From NCBI RefSeq assembly GCF_002737755.1, contig NZ_PEGH01000009.1:1-64000 (forward strand): a DNA stretch of 64,000 nt, in the 5' to 3' direction. Shown in pieces: positions 30,354-38,579 of this stretch. A program made the translations under genes and the position numbers. The notes beneath the pieces were generated by a model. The model was given only the letters and a program-made list of their open reading frames with translations. It had not been told where the DNA came from and did no database searches. Position 1 is the first letter of the stretch. Every line of letters starts with the position of its first letter. The stretch comes from Caulobacter sp. BP25. Lineage in GTDB: Bacteria; Pseudomonadota; Alphaproteobacteria; Caulobacterales; Caulobacteraceae.

Positions 30354-31004
30354 ATGAGCCGGCCGTTCGAGTACCGCCCCAAATTCTATGACATCCGGGT
30401 CAAGCCCCCCAAGGAGGGCGACGACGACCGAGTCGAGGACGTCCTGCGCCTGAAGCCGGGCGAGAAACGCTGCGACCATCCCGACTGCCACCTGCCCGGC
30501 TCGGCCAAGGCGCCGAAGTCGCGCGACATACCCAACCAGCACTACTGGTTCTGTCAGCGGCACGCGGCCGAGTACAACAAGAACTGGAACTTCTACGCCG
30601 GCATGAGCGAGGCCCAGATTCGGGCCGAGCAGGAATCTGAACGGATGACTGGCGGCCGTCCGACCTGGAGCTTCAAGGCCGACGCCCGCTCGCGCGAGGC
30701 CGCCGCCCAGGCCGCCCGCGACGCCCGCGCCTTCGCCGACCCGTTCGGCGTCTTCCGCGCTCAGCAGCGGCGGGCCGAATCACAGCGGACCGCCGCCGAG
30801 CGCGGCCTGGGCAAGCTGGAGCGCCAGGCCCTGGCGGACCTGGACCTGGAGGCCGGCGCCGACAGCGCGGCGATCAAGGCCAAGTACAAGGAGCTGCTCA
30901 AGCGCTGCCACCCCGACGCCAATGGCGGCGACCGCAGCGCCGAGCACAAGCTGCAGCGCGTGATCAAGGCCTACAAGCAGCTGCAGAAGTCGGGGGTGGT
31001 GTAG
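30354..31004 (+). CDS. J-domain (DnaJ-like) protein with N-terminal cysteine module
   Basis: A 216-residue co-chaperone-like protein. The J domain is at the C-terminus (about residues 160-212): ALADLDLEAGADSAAIKAKY, then LLKRCHPDANGGD, which carries the essential HPD. The N-terminal part has C-x4-C (RCDHPDCHLPG) and a later Cys/His pair (YWFCQRHAAEYN), which could bind metal. J proteins stimulate DnaK ATPase; the C-terminal placement of J resembles the DjlA/'DnaJ domain-containing' group in alphaproteobacteria. Target unknown. Confidence 0.88.
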   Translation: MSRPFEYRPKFYDIRVKPPKEGDDDRVEDVLRLKPGEKRCDHPDCHLPGSAKAPKSRDIPNQHYWFCQRHAAEYNKNWNFYAGMSEAQIRAEQESERMTGGRPTWSFKADARSREAAAQAARDARAFADPFGVFRAQQRRAESQRTAAERGLGKLERQALADLDLEAGADSAAIKAKYKELLKRCHPDANGGDRSAEHKLQRVIKAYKQLQKSGVV

Positions 31005-31050
31005 GCGCGATCGCCGGCCTGAGGGCGGCGGGCCAGAAGCCAGCCGTCGC

Positions 31051-32162
31051 CTAAACCGCGCCCTCGGCGATCAGGAACGTCCGTAACGCCTCGCGGTCCA
31101 CATCCTTGGCCACGAACGCGTCACCGATCCCCCGCACCAGCACGAAGGTCAGCTTGCCGCCTTCGGCTTTCTTGTCCTGGCCGCAGTGGGCGATCAGGGC
31201 GTCGGCGTTGAAGGGCTCTTTCCGCACGTCCGCCAGCGTTGTCGGCAGACCGGCGGCCTTGATGGCGGCTTGCGCGCGGACGGCGTCTTGGGCCGAGCAC
31301 AGGCCCTGGGCGGCCGAGAAGCGGAAGGCCTGGGCCATGCCGACGCCGACGGCTTCGCCGTGCTTCAACGCATCGCCAAAGCCCATCTCGGCCTCGATCG
31401 CGTGGCCGAAGGTGTGGCCGAGGTTCAAGAGCGCGCGGCGGCCGGCTTCCTTCTCGTCCTCGGCGACGATCTCGGCCTTCATCTCGACGCTGCGGCCGAC
31501 GGCGCGGACCAGGGCGTCGACATCGCGCTCCAGGACCCTGGCGACGTTCGCCTCCAGCCACTCGAAGAAGGCGAAGTCACCCAGCAGGCCGTACTTGACG
31601 ATCTCGGCGTAACCACAAGCCAGCTCGCGGGCGGGCAGGGTGGCCAGGACGTCGAGGTCGGCCAGCACCAGGCGCGGCTGGTGGAAGGCGCCGATCAGGT
31701 TCTTGCCGCGCGGGGTGTCGATGGCGGTCTTGCCGCCGACCGAGCTGTCGACCTGGGCCAAGAGCGTGGTCGGGACCTGCACGAAGTCGATGCCGCGCTT
31801 GTAGATCGCCGCCGCGAAGCCGGCCAGATCGCCCACCACGCCGCCGCCGAACGCCACGATCTGGTCGCCGCGCTCCAGGTTCAAGGCCAGCAGGCGATCG
31901 GACAGGTCGGCCAGCCCCTCGAAGCTCTTGCTCTCCTCGCCGGGGGGATGGTGATGACGTCGACGGCGATCCCGGCCTTTTCCAAGGACGCCGCCAGGCG
32001 CTCGCCGTGGTGCTCGCCGACATGGGCGTCGGTGACGATCGCCACGCGCTTGCGCTTGCCCAAGACGGGCGCAATCTGCTCGCCCGCCCGGTCGATCAGG
32101 CCCGGGCCGATGACGACGTCATAGGCCCGGTCGCCCAGGCCCACGGGAACGGTGCGGATCAT
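31051..32162 (-). pseudogene. aroB: 3-dehydroquinate synthase (aroB), interrupted by one frameshift
   Basis: Second enzyme of the shikimate pathway (DAHP to 3-dehydroquinate, NAD and metal dependent). Two frames together give the whole enzyme: the N-terminal part (start ATG 32162; [24 protein letters not shown]) and the rest ([53 protein letters not shown] with the metal His). The break is at six G on the plus strand (31942-31947), where seven would restore [16 protein letters not shown] and a 370-residue protein. aroB is normally essential for growth on minimal medium and single copy, so a missed base in the read is likely. It overlaps aroK by 4 bp. Confidence 0.9.
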
Positions 32163-32764
32163 GGGGTGGGAACTCCTGGCGTGAGACGCTCGCGCAGCGC
32201 GGCCAGGATGGCGTCGACGGCCACCCCGTGCGGCGTGTCGCCGGTCTGGACGTGGACTTGCGCCTCGGCATAGGCAGGGTTGCGAACGCGGGCCAGCTCG
32301 GTGAGCACCGCCACCGGATCCTTGCCCTTCAGCAGCGGCCGGGTGTCCTTGCGCGAGACGCGGCGCGCCAAGAGCTCGACATCCGCCTTCAGCCAGACCG
32401 ACAGCGCCTTGTCGTTGATCATGGCGCGGGTCTCGGCGTTGACGAAGGCGCCGCCGCCGGTGGCCAGCACGTGCGGCGGCTCGTCCAGCAGGCGGGCGAT
32501 CACCCGGCGCTCGCCGTCGCGGAAGGCCGGCTCGCCCAGCTCGGCGAAGATCTCGGAGATCGAACGGCCGGCGGCGGCCTCGACCTCGTTGTCAGCGTCG
32601 CGGAAGGGCAGGTTGAGGACGGTGGCCAGGCGCCGTCCGACGCTGGACTTGCCCACGCCCATCAGCCCGACCAGCACGATGGTCTTCTGGCGCAGCGGCG
32701 CCAGGTCTTCGAACGCATGGCGCGAAGGCGCCTTGTCTTCGGGGGGATGAGCGGACTCGGTCAT
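32159..32764 (-). CDS. aroK: Shikimate kinase
   Basis: A 201-residue kinase phosphorylating shikimate with ATP. The P-loop is [15 protein letters not shown], the shikimate-binding Asp is in FRDADNEVE, the lid has [13 protein letters not shown], and a final [15 protein letters not shown] is typical. An extra ~25 N-terminal residues are Pro/Glu-rich. aroB follows with a 4-bp overlap (ATGA), the usual aroKB operon. Confidence 0.95.
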   Translation of the reverse strand: MTESAHPPEDKAPSRHAFEDLAPLRQKTIVLVGLMGVGKSSVGRRLATVLNLPFRDADNEVEAAAGRSISEIFAELGEPAFRDGERRVIARLLDEPPHVLATGGGAFVNAETRAMINDKALSVWLKADVELLARRVSRKDTRPLLKGKDPVAVLTELARVRNPAYAEAQVHVQTGDTPHGVAVDAILAALRERLTPGVPTP

Positions 32765-32823
32765 GATGCGGTCGCGGGTTTACACGAGGCTTGGCCAAAG
32801 CCCAAGTTTGCGAGAACCCCGTC

Positions 32824-34320
32824 ATGCGTCATAACCGCTCCATGATCTCACCCCAGACGATCTCGCCCCTGCGTTCTTCGCGTCTGCTGCTGCTGTCCAG
32901 CGCGCTCATCCTATCGCTTTGCGGCGCGGCTCGCGCTCAGGAGGAGGTCAGGGTCAAGACTCTGGCCGCGCCCGACTACTTTTCCGGAGCCGCCGCCGAT
33001 ACTGGAATTCCGGGGGATCTTTGGAAGGACGCCGCGCCGGGCCTGATGCGCGACATCCTGCCCAAGCTCGCGGGGACCAAGCCTCTGTCGCCGGCCTTCG
33101 CCAACCTGGCGCGGCGGGTGCTCCTGACGGGCGCGAACGCCCCGGACGAGGTGGGTGACGAGGTCGAGATGGGCGCGGCGCGCGGTCTGGCCCTGATCGC
33201 CCTGGGCGAGGCCAAGGCGGCGAACACCATCCTCGACCGCGCGACTGGCGGTCCCGGCAGCTCGGGGCTGTCGATGGCGACGGCCGAAGCCGCCTTGATC
33301 GCCGGAGACGACGACAAGGCCTGCCGCACCGAGGAGGACCTGATCGTTGATCGCAGCGCGACCTACTGGCTGCGGCTGCGCGCCTTCTGCCAGCTGAAGG
33401 CCGGCCAGACCGACGCCGCCCAGCTGACCTTCCAACTGGTCCAGCAGCAGACGAAAGACGCCGACTATGCTCGCCTGATGGGGGCGGCCCTGGCGGGGAC
33501 GCCGCCCGGCGCGGCCAATCTAAAGAACGGGGTCAACTACGCCCTCTCGCGCCGGCTGAGCTTGGATGTCCAGTCCGCCGCCGCCGTGGCCACGGCCTCG
33601 CCGGCCTTGAAGCCCGTAGTCACGCCGCCTCAAGCCCCGACGACCGACATCGGCCACGACCTGACCGCCGTCGAGGCCTCGGATCTGGCCTTCCTGCGCC
33701 AGGCCAAGAGCGCGCCGGCCTTTGTCGAGGCGGCGCGCGCCTCGGCGGCCTCGATCGCGGCCCTGGCCAGGGCCGGAGGACCGCTGCAGGACCCGGTTCT
33801 GATGGCCCGCGCGGCCGTGGCGGCTGGCGATGTCGAGAGCGCCCAGGCGATCCGCAGTCGCCTGACGCAGGACGCCATCCCCGGCGCGACCGCCACGGAC
33901 CTGGCCATTCTGGACGCCCTGATCGGCGCGGCTTCAGGCAAGGTCGACAACCAGGTGCTGAGCGCTCTGATCGACCGAGGCGCGACCGCCGCCAAGTCGC
34001 CGGCCCAGGCCGCCGCCGTGCTGCTGGCCAGCCTGGGCGGGACGATGGACGCCGACACGCGGACCCAGTTCGCGGCCTTCGACCTGGGGCGTCCGGCCGC
34101 CTCGGCGGCGCGGGTCCAGCTTCTGGAGGACGCCGGGAGCGCCAAGCGCAAGGGCGAGGCGGCGCTGCTGGCCCTGTCGATCGCGCTGGACGCCGGCGCC
34201 AACGGGCCCGCGCCCGCCGACCGCGCTCGCATCGCCCGCGCCCTGAACCGCGCCGGCCTGCCCGTCGATGCGCGGGCGGTGGTGGTCGAAGGGCTGCTTA
34301 GCCTCGCCTACGCCAAATGA
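32824..34320 (+). CDS. Secreted hypothetical repeat-like helical protein
   Basis: 498 residues of unknown function. After a short N-terminus there is a signal peptide (LRSSRLLLLSSALILSLCGA, about residues 14-36, ending ARA-QEE). The mature part is almost all Ala-rich helices of about 30-40 residues, suggesting TPR-like or superhelical repeats. Start choice: ATG 32824 or 32842. Its stop overlaps the xerD start by 4 bp (ATGA), so it is coupled to xerD, but I know of no functional link. It is divergent from aroK. Confidence 0.75.
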   Translation: MRHNRSMISPQTISPLRSSRLLLLSSALILSLCGAARAQEEVRVKTLAAPDYFSGAAADTGIPGDLWKDAAPGLMRDILPKLAGTKPLSPAFANLARRVLLTGANAPDEVGDEVEMGAARGLALIALGEAKAANTILDRATGGPGSSGLSMATAEAALIAGDDDKACRTEEDLIVDRSATYWLRLRAFCQLKAGQTDAAQLTFQLVQQQTKDADYARLMGAALAGTPPGAANLKNGVNYALSRRLSLDVQSAAAVATASPALKPVVTPPQAPTTDIGHDLTAVEASDLAFLRQAKSAPAFVEAARASAASIAALARAGGPLQDPVLMARAAVAAGDVESAQAIRSRLTQDAIPGATATDLAILDALIGAASGKVDNQVLSALIDRGATAAKSPAQAAAVLLASLGGTMDADTRTQFAAFDLGRPAASAARVQLLEDAGSAKRKGEAALLALSIALDAGANGPAPADRARIARALNRAGLPVDARAVVVEGLLSLAYAK

Positions 34321-35243
34321 GCGCATCCGCGTCCGGCTGGGTCGACGCGTTCCTGGAGATGATGGCGGTCGAGCGCGCCGCCGCCCGCAACACGCTCACC
34401 GCCTATGGCAAGGATTTGGAGGACGCGCGGGGTTTCCTGGCCCGTTCGAAGCGCGACCTCGATGACGCCGACGCCGAAGCCGTCGAGGCCTATTTCCAGG
34501 ATCTGGGCGCGCGAGGCCTGTCGCCCGCCACCGCCGCCCGCCGCCGCTCGGCGGTTCGGCAGTTCTATCGCTTCGTGCTGGGCGAGGGCTGGCGCACCGA
34601 CGATCCCTCCCGCCGCGTCGCCGCGCCCAAGGCCGGCCGGCCCCTGCCCAAGGTGCTGGAGCGCGACGAGATCGAGCGCCTGCTGGCCGCCGCCAGCGCC
34701 AAGGACAGCGCCCAGGGCCTGCGTCTGGCCTGCATCATCGAGCTGATCTACGCCTCGGGCCTGCGGATCTCCGAGCTCTTGGCCCTGCCGCTGGCGGCTC
34801 TAGCCCGAGACCCGGCCTATCTGATCGTCAAGGGCAAGGGCGGCAAGGAGCGGCTGGCCCCGCTGAACCACGCGGCCCGCGCGGCGGTGAAGGCGTATCT
34901 GGCTGGCCGGTCTTCATTCCTGGCGAAGGGGCAGAAGGAGAGCCCGTGGCTGTTCCCCTCGCGTGGCGGCTCGGGCCGGCTGACGGCGCGGCGGGTGGGA
35001 CAGCTCTTGGACGACGCGGCCATCGCCGCCGGCATCGACCGCGACAAGGTCAGTCCCCACGTCTTGCGCCACGCCTTCGCCACCCACCTGCTGGAAGGCG
35101 GCGCGGATCTGCGCGTGATCCAGACCCTGCTGGGCCACGCCGACATCGCCACCACCCAGATCTACACCCATGTCGCCGGCGAGCACCTGGCGCACGTGGT
35201 GCAAACCAAGCACCCACTGGGCCGCAAGAAGACCCCGCATTGA
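34317..35243 (+). CDS. xerD: Tyrosine recombinase XerD
   Basis: A 308-residue site-specific recombinase that, with XerC, resolves chromosome dimers at dif under FtsK control. All catalytic residues are present: R150 ([11 protein letters not shown]), K174, H248 and R251 ([13 protein letters not shown]), H274 ([10 protein letters not shown]) and nucleophile Y283 (QIYTHV). The N-terminal core-binding SAM-like domain covers residues 5-95. Length and context (not at a tRNA) favour the housekeeping XerD over a phage integrase. Confidence 0.94.
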   Translation: MSASASGWVDAFLEMMAVERAAARNTLTAYGKDLEDARGFLARSKRDLDDADAEAVEAYFQDLGARGLSPATAARRRSAVRQFYRFVLGEGWRTDDPSRRVAAPKAGRPLPKVLERDEIERLLAAASAKDSAQGLRLACIIELIYASGLRISELLALPLAALARDPAYLIVKGKGGKERLAPLNHAARAAVKAYLAGRSSFLAKGQKESPWLFPSRGGSGRLTARRVGQLLDDAAIAAGIDRDKVSPHVLRHAFATHLLEGGADLRVIQTLLGHADIATTQIYTHVAGEHLAHVVQTKHPLGRKKTPH

Positions 35244-35328
35244 CGCGCGGCGGGCCCACCGCTTAGGAAAGTCCACACCAAATCTACGGGTTTGCCTTCA
35301 TCGGCCGCCCTATCCTGAAAGGCCCGCC

Positions 35329-35550
35329 ATGTCGGACGAAACCCGCGACTCCAATGGAACCGTCCTGGCCGACGGCGACACCGTCACCCTGATCAAGGAC
35401 CTGAAGGTCAAGGGCTCGGGCGGCGTGACCCTGAAGCGCGGCACGGTGGTCAAGAAGATCCGCCTGACCGGCGACCCCGACGAAATCGAAGCCAATGTCG
35501 ACAAGGTCCGGGGCCTGGTCCTGCGGACGGAGTTCGTCAAGAAGGCGTAG
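35329..35550 (+). CDS. PhnA/YjdM C-terminal-domain protein
   Basis: A 73-residue protein matching the C-terminal SH3-like domain of YjdM/PhnA (DSNGTVLADGDTVTLIKDLK, then VKGSGGVTLKRGTVVKKIRL). The N-terminal zinc-ribbon is missing, as in many alphaproteobacterial versions. Its role is unknown; the historical phosphonate name is not supported by biochemistry. It is the last recognisable host gene before the prophage. Confidence 0.88.
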   Translation: MSDETRDSNGTVLADGDTVTLIKDLKVKGSGGVTLKRGTVVKKIRLTGDPDEIEANVDKVRGLVLRTEFVKKA

Positions 35551-35590
35551 GGGCGCAAATCCTCTGTGGCTAGACATTTAGATCCGCAGT

Positions 35591-35629
35591 GACCGGGATG
35601 GGCCGGGACCAAACGGGACGACATGGGAC
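35591..35629. repeat. Four GGGA(C/T) boxes at exact 10-bp spacing near the phage left end
   Basis: GGGAT at 35595, then GGGAC at 35605, 35615 and 35625, each preceded by CC, CC, AC or AT. One-helical-turn spacing places all four on the same face of DNA. Candidate end-proximal transposase-binding array. Confidence 0.6.
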
Positions 35630-35904
35630 AAAGCCTTGTGCTGCGGGGCTTTCGGCGGGGTGAGCCCGGAAAAAATCGGCGCCATGGCTTGTCTCGGGGA
35701 AACGGCCGATTTGGCCGCCTGGGGCGGAATTAGACAGTCAGTTTCGCAGTTCCCAATATACGTTCCAAGGGCCTTCGAGAGTACTTCCCCGCGACTTCCC
35801 AAAACCCCTTGTGGCACGGGGCTGGAACGCTCCTAGAAGGCGCTTCGGCGAAGGGTGATGGTCGTGGGGATTTACTGGCGATCGGCGGCCGAAAAGTTGG
35901 AAGC

Positions 35905-36018
35905 GAACCTGGAAGTGGGCTTCCAAGTTCATGCGCCGGTTCCAAGTTCGGCTAAAGCCTTATCTAGAAAGAAAAAAGTGCCGGATTTACCGGCCCCGCT
36001 ATGATCATGAACTTGGAA
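35905..36018. repeat. Cluster of TTCCAAGTTC sites in both orientations
   Basis: Exact TTCCAAGTTC at 35921-35930 and 35940-35949, its exact reverse complement GAACTTGGAA at 36009-36018, and a one-mismatch copy GAACCTGGAA at 35905-35914. A weaker match TTCCAAGGGC lies at 35763. These are likely binding sites for the transposase (as L1-L3 in Mu) or another phage protein. Confidence 0.7.
35971..35994 (-). terminator. Terminator of the leftward lysogenic operon
   Basis: On the minus strand, GCCGG-TAAAT-CCGGC is followed by ACTTTTTTCTTTC. It ends transcription of the repressor-lipoprotein operon before the phage end. Confidence 0.75.
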
Positions 36019-36044
36019 CGGCCTATGAGGCTCGGCCCGCTTGA

Positions 36045-36539
36045 TCAATCGATCTGGTAGGTCTTCTGGGACATCAGCTCGCCGTTGGTGCGAACAGTGA
36101 TTTTCACGGACGGACCGTTGAGGGCGTAACGAATATCGTCCTCGGTCCGCCAGCGGCCCTGCACGCCATTCGATATCGTGGTCCAGCTCACCCGGTCGCC
36201 GTTGATGGCGCAGTGATTGCTCCAGCCGCGCCCGTCGTTTGGCGAGACATACGACACGTCGACGCCCTCTTCATTGCTGCTGGCAACGCGAATAAGGGTC
36301 GGATCTCGCCCCATCAGGCTTGCTACAGCGGCGCGGCACACTCGGCCCGCGTCCTTAGGGTTGATCTTCGCGTCGCTGAAGCCGTTGTCGAGCCTCACAT
36401 TCAGTGCGGCCATCTTCTCGGCGTTCTGGCGAGCCCAGTCTCGCTCGCTGCGGGTCTGGGCTTCATGTTCGGCGGACTTATCGCAGCCGGCCAGAACCAA
36501 CGCGAGTGTCATCACCAACAAGCCCACCTTCACAGTCAC
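36045..36539 (-). CDS. Prophage-encoded lipoprotein, candidate superinfection-exclusion/moron gene
   Basis: 164 residues with a lipoprotein signal: hydrophobic stretch LLVMTLALVLAGC, lipobox L-A-G-C at residues 16-19. The rest is soluble with paired cysteines (GRVCRAAV and SNHCAING). No family recognised. It begins at GTG 36539 with an AGGGAG site, only 12 bp after the repressor stop, and shares the repressor's strand and terminator, so it should be made in the lysogen. Phage lipoproteins expressed in this way (such as Llp of T5) often block receptors; here that is an inference. Confidence 0.75.
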   Translation of the reverse strand: MTVKVGLLVMTLALVLAGCDKSAEHEAQTRSERDWARQNAEKMAALNVRLDNGFSDAKINPKDAGRVCRAAVASLMGRDPTLIRVASSNEEGVDVSYVSPNDGRGWSNHCAINGDRVSWTTISNGVQGRWRTEDDIRYALNGPSVKITVRTNGELMSQKTYQID

Positions 36540-36551
36540 GGTCTAAACTCC

Positions 36552-37211
36552 CTAGAGCGCCTGGCTCACCCAAAGCACCTGTCCGATGATTTGAAGCGCG
36601 CTCAACTGCGGCGTGTCAATCTCCTCGGCGGGGTAGGCCGGGTTGTCGGAGATGATCGTCAGGCCGGTAATTGTACGCCGGAACCGCTTCAAGCGGGCGT
36701 CACCGTCCAGGACGAAGGCGAAGATACCGTCCGCTATTCTATGCTGCCCCTCGTCGACCAACACCATCGCCCCGTCGTGGATTGTGGGAAACATGCTGTC
36801 TCCCCTTGCCTCCAGGACGGAGAGGCCGGTTGCGCTAGTCCGATTCAGGACCTTGCGAAAGAATTCGGGCGTGAACGGCACATCTTCGACCCATTGCCGC
36901 GCCTCATTCCAACGACCATGGCCTGCCGCCAGTTCTACGGAGAAGCGCGGGACCTTGATGAAGTCGTTGCCCTTGGGGCCGTCGCCATCGCCCCAAACAA
37001 GCCATTCTAGCGTCACGCCTGCCGCGCGCGACAAGTGGGCGGCGATGTCTAGGCGCGGCGATGTCCCCTGACCTTTTAGATACTTGTGAAGGGTCGCATG
37101 CGGCACGCCGGTGCGTTGCGCGAACGTGAATGGCTTTTCCGGAAAGATGGCCTCCGAGAGCCGCTGCCCGAAGCCTTGATAATCGAAATCGACGAGTTCG
37201 TGAGCGTCCAT
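36552..37211 (-). CDS. Phage repressor, HTH plus S24/LexA-type peptidase
   Basis: A 219-residue CI-like repressor. The N-terminal HTH (FTFAQRTGVPHATLHKYLKG) is followed by a linker and an S24 peptidase domain: catalytic S139 in ARGDSMFPTI and K175 in DARLKRFRR, spaced as in LexA and lambda CI. It can therefore self-cleave after RecA activation, so the prophage should be SOS-inducible, unlike Mu's temperature/ClpX-controlled c repressor. ATG 37211 is preferred over TTG 37217. It should bind the paired palindromes just upstream. Confidence 0.92.
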   Translation of the reverse strand: MDAHELVDFDYQGFGQRLSEAIFPEKPFTFAQRTGVPHATLHKYLKGQGTSPRLDIAAHLSRAAGVTLEWLVWGDGDGPKGNDFIKVPRFSVELAAGHGRWNEARQWVEDVPFTPEFFRKVLNRTSATGLSVLEARGDSMFPTIHDGAMVLVDEGQHRIADGIFAFVLDGDARLKRFRRTITGLTIISDNPAYPAEEIDTPQLSALQIIGQVLWVSQAL

Positions 37212-37244
37212 GCGCAAATGACGCCGAAAGGCGCTTGACCGCGT

Positions 37245-37277
37245 TCACGTATGTGATGTCTATTGTCACGCACGTGA
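37245..37277. promoter_or_regulatory. Paired phage operators TCAC-N4-GTGA
   Basis: Two 12-bp palindromes: TCACGTATGTGA (37245-37256) and TCACGCACGTGA (37266-37277), centre to centre 21 bp, in the divergent gap between repressor and Ner-like gene. A half-site GGTGAC follows at about 37287. They are probable repressor and/or Ner binding sites controlling early and lysogenic promoters. Confidence 0.8.
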
Positions 37278-37296
37278 TATACGTTGGTGACAGCAG

Positions 37297-37605
37297 ATGG
37301 CCGCTAAGAAGACCCGTAAACCCGCTGGATGGCACCCCGCCGACATCAGGGCGGAGGTATCAAAACGCGGCAAAACACTTGCGGGGCTAGCTCGGGACGC
37401 TGGTCTGGACGAGAGCGCCTGTCGCGTTGCTCTCATTCGCCCCCTGCCAAAAGCTGAACTTGCGATCTCGCGTTTCCTAGGCGTCTCCCTTCATGAGCTG
37501 TGGCCGTTGCGGTGGTCGCCGGATGGCCTCCGATACCGCAACGTTCGTGCTGAAAATTATCACGATCGTGACGCGTCGCACCGTCAAAACTCTCGGGCGG
37601 CTTAA
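37297..37605 (+). CDS. Ner-like HTH regulator
   Basis: 102 residues; the first 65 match the Ner/SfsB family: KKTRKPAGWHPADIRAEVSK followed by RGKTLAGLARDAGLDESACRVALIRPLPKAE and AISRFLGVSLHELWPLRW. In Mu, Ner turns down the early and repressor promoters to let lytic growth continue. It is the first gene rightward of the operators. The C-terminal ~25 residues are basic and unconserved. Confidence 0.88.
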   Translation: MAAKKTRKPAGWHPADIRAEVSKRGKTLAGLARDAGLDESACRVALIRPLPKAELAISRFLGVSLHELWPLRWSPDGLRYRNVRAENYHDRDASHRQNSRAA

Positions 37606-37607
37606 AC

Positions 37608-38579
37608 ATGACGTCGGGGGAAGCCAAAAAGTCACGGTCGCCCGCAACCGTAAGAGACGGGGAGCCCGCTGCCACTCGCCAGGCTAGCGAAGCGCTACCG
37701 CCCGCTCGGCGCCGCATCAGGCTAGATCGAATCATCGTCGCCAACCGTCTGAGACCCGTCGTCCCCGCCGCCGTCGATGGGATGGCGGTGTCCATGGGCG
37801 AGGGCGGCATGCACCAACCAATTCTGGTTCGTCCCCTCCAGATGGACGGCGATGACATGGTGTTCGGACTGGTCACAGGTGCCCACCGTCACGCAGCAGC
37901 TACGAAGCTCGGCTGGATCGACGTTGAATGCACGATCAGGAACCTCACCGACGACCAGGCCCGCATGGTCGAGATCGACGAGAACCTCGTTCGGCGGGGC
38001 CTAACCGCGCTAGAGCGCGCGGTGTTCGTCAGCGAGCGCTTGGATGTTTGGGCAAAGCTCCATCCTGAACGTGTCGCCGAGGACGGCGCTGCGCCGAAAC
38101 GCGGTCGCCCGGCCAATTCCGACAAGTTGTCGCAATTTCTCGGCGACGTGCCGCCGTCGATGGGCTTCAGCGCCGAAACGGCCGCAGACCTTGGCGTCGA
38201 CAAGCGCACCGTAGAGCGCGCCCTGGTCATCGCGCGCGGCCTGTCGGCTGAAACCCATGTCCGGGTCGCCGGGACCAAGATCGCCAAGAACGAAGGCCTT
38301 CTGCGCCAGCTTGCGGCGGTTCCAGACAAGGCCGAGCAGCTCCGCGCCGCCGAGGCCCTGGTCACTGAAAAGGCCAAGTCCTTCCCCGACGCCTTGGTCA
38401 TCGCTAGCGGCCGGGAACCCGCGCCACCTGCGCCACCGCGTCCGGTCGATGAAACCGTCGCCGCCTTCATGGCGATCTGGAAGAAGGCGCCGCCGACCCA
38501 CCGCGCCGCGATCTTGCACGCGCTGCAGGGCGAGAAGCTGCCTGGGGCCTGGGCCGTGATGGAGCGGGCCAATGTCTAA
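37608..38579 (+). CDS. ParB-like N-terminal-domain protein
   Basis: 323 residues with a ParB/Srx nucleotide-binding domain at about residues 35-125 (GGMHQPILVRPLQ, then LVTGAHRHAAATKLGWIDVECTI, DDQARMVEIDENLVRRGLTALE), then a KorB/ParB-like helix-turn-helix (AETAADLGVDKRTVERALVIA). The conserved GxHR box (GAHRH) that binds CTP or acts as nuclease site is present. ParB-like genes upstream of transposase occur in several Mu-like phages of alphaproteobacteria. The role is unknown: DNA nicking, methyl-adenine-type modification or partition-like bridging are options. Confidence 0.85.
   Translation: MTSGEAKKSRSPATVRDGEPAATRQASEALPPARRRIRLDRIIVANRLRPVVPAAVDGMAVSMGEGGMHQPILVRPLQMDGDDMVFGLVTGAHRHAAATKLGWIDVECTIRNLTDDQARMVEIDENLVRRGLTALERAVFVSERLDVWAKLHPERVAEDGAAPKRGRPANSDKLSQFLGDVPPSMGFSAETAADLGVDKRTVERALVIARGLSAETHVRVAGTKIAKNEGLLRQLAAVPDKAEQLRAAEALVTEKAKSFPDALVIASGREPAPPAPPRPVDETVAAFMAIWKKAPPTHRAAILHALQGEKLPGAWAVMERANV

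Noticed and set aside
31930..31955. Programmed frameshift in aroB
   Set aside because: The run is G/C, no known slippery heptamer fits, and aroB is not known to be recoded; a missing base is simpler.
34317..35243. XerD-like gene as the prophage integrase
   Set aside because: It lies on the host side of the Mu-like left end, matches housekeeping XerD, and the prophage has its own DDE transposase; no att-type repeats or tRNA are seen.
35636..35836. 66-codon ORF in the phage left end
   Set aside because: No ribosome site or recognisable features, and it overlaps the repeat-rich end region; treated as non-coding.
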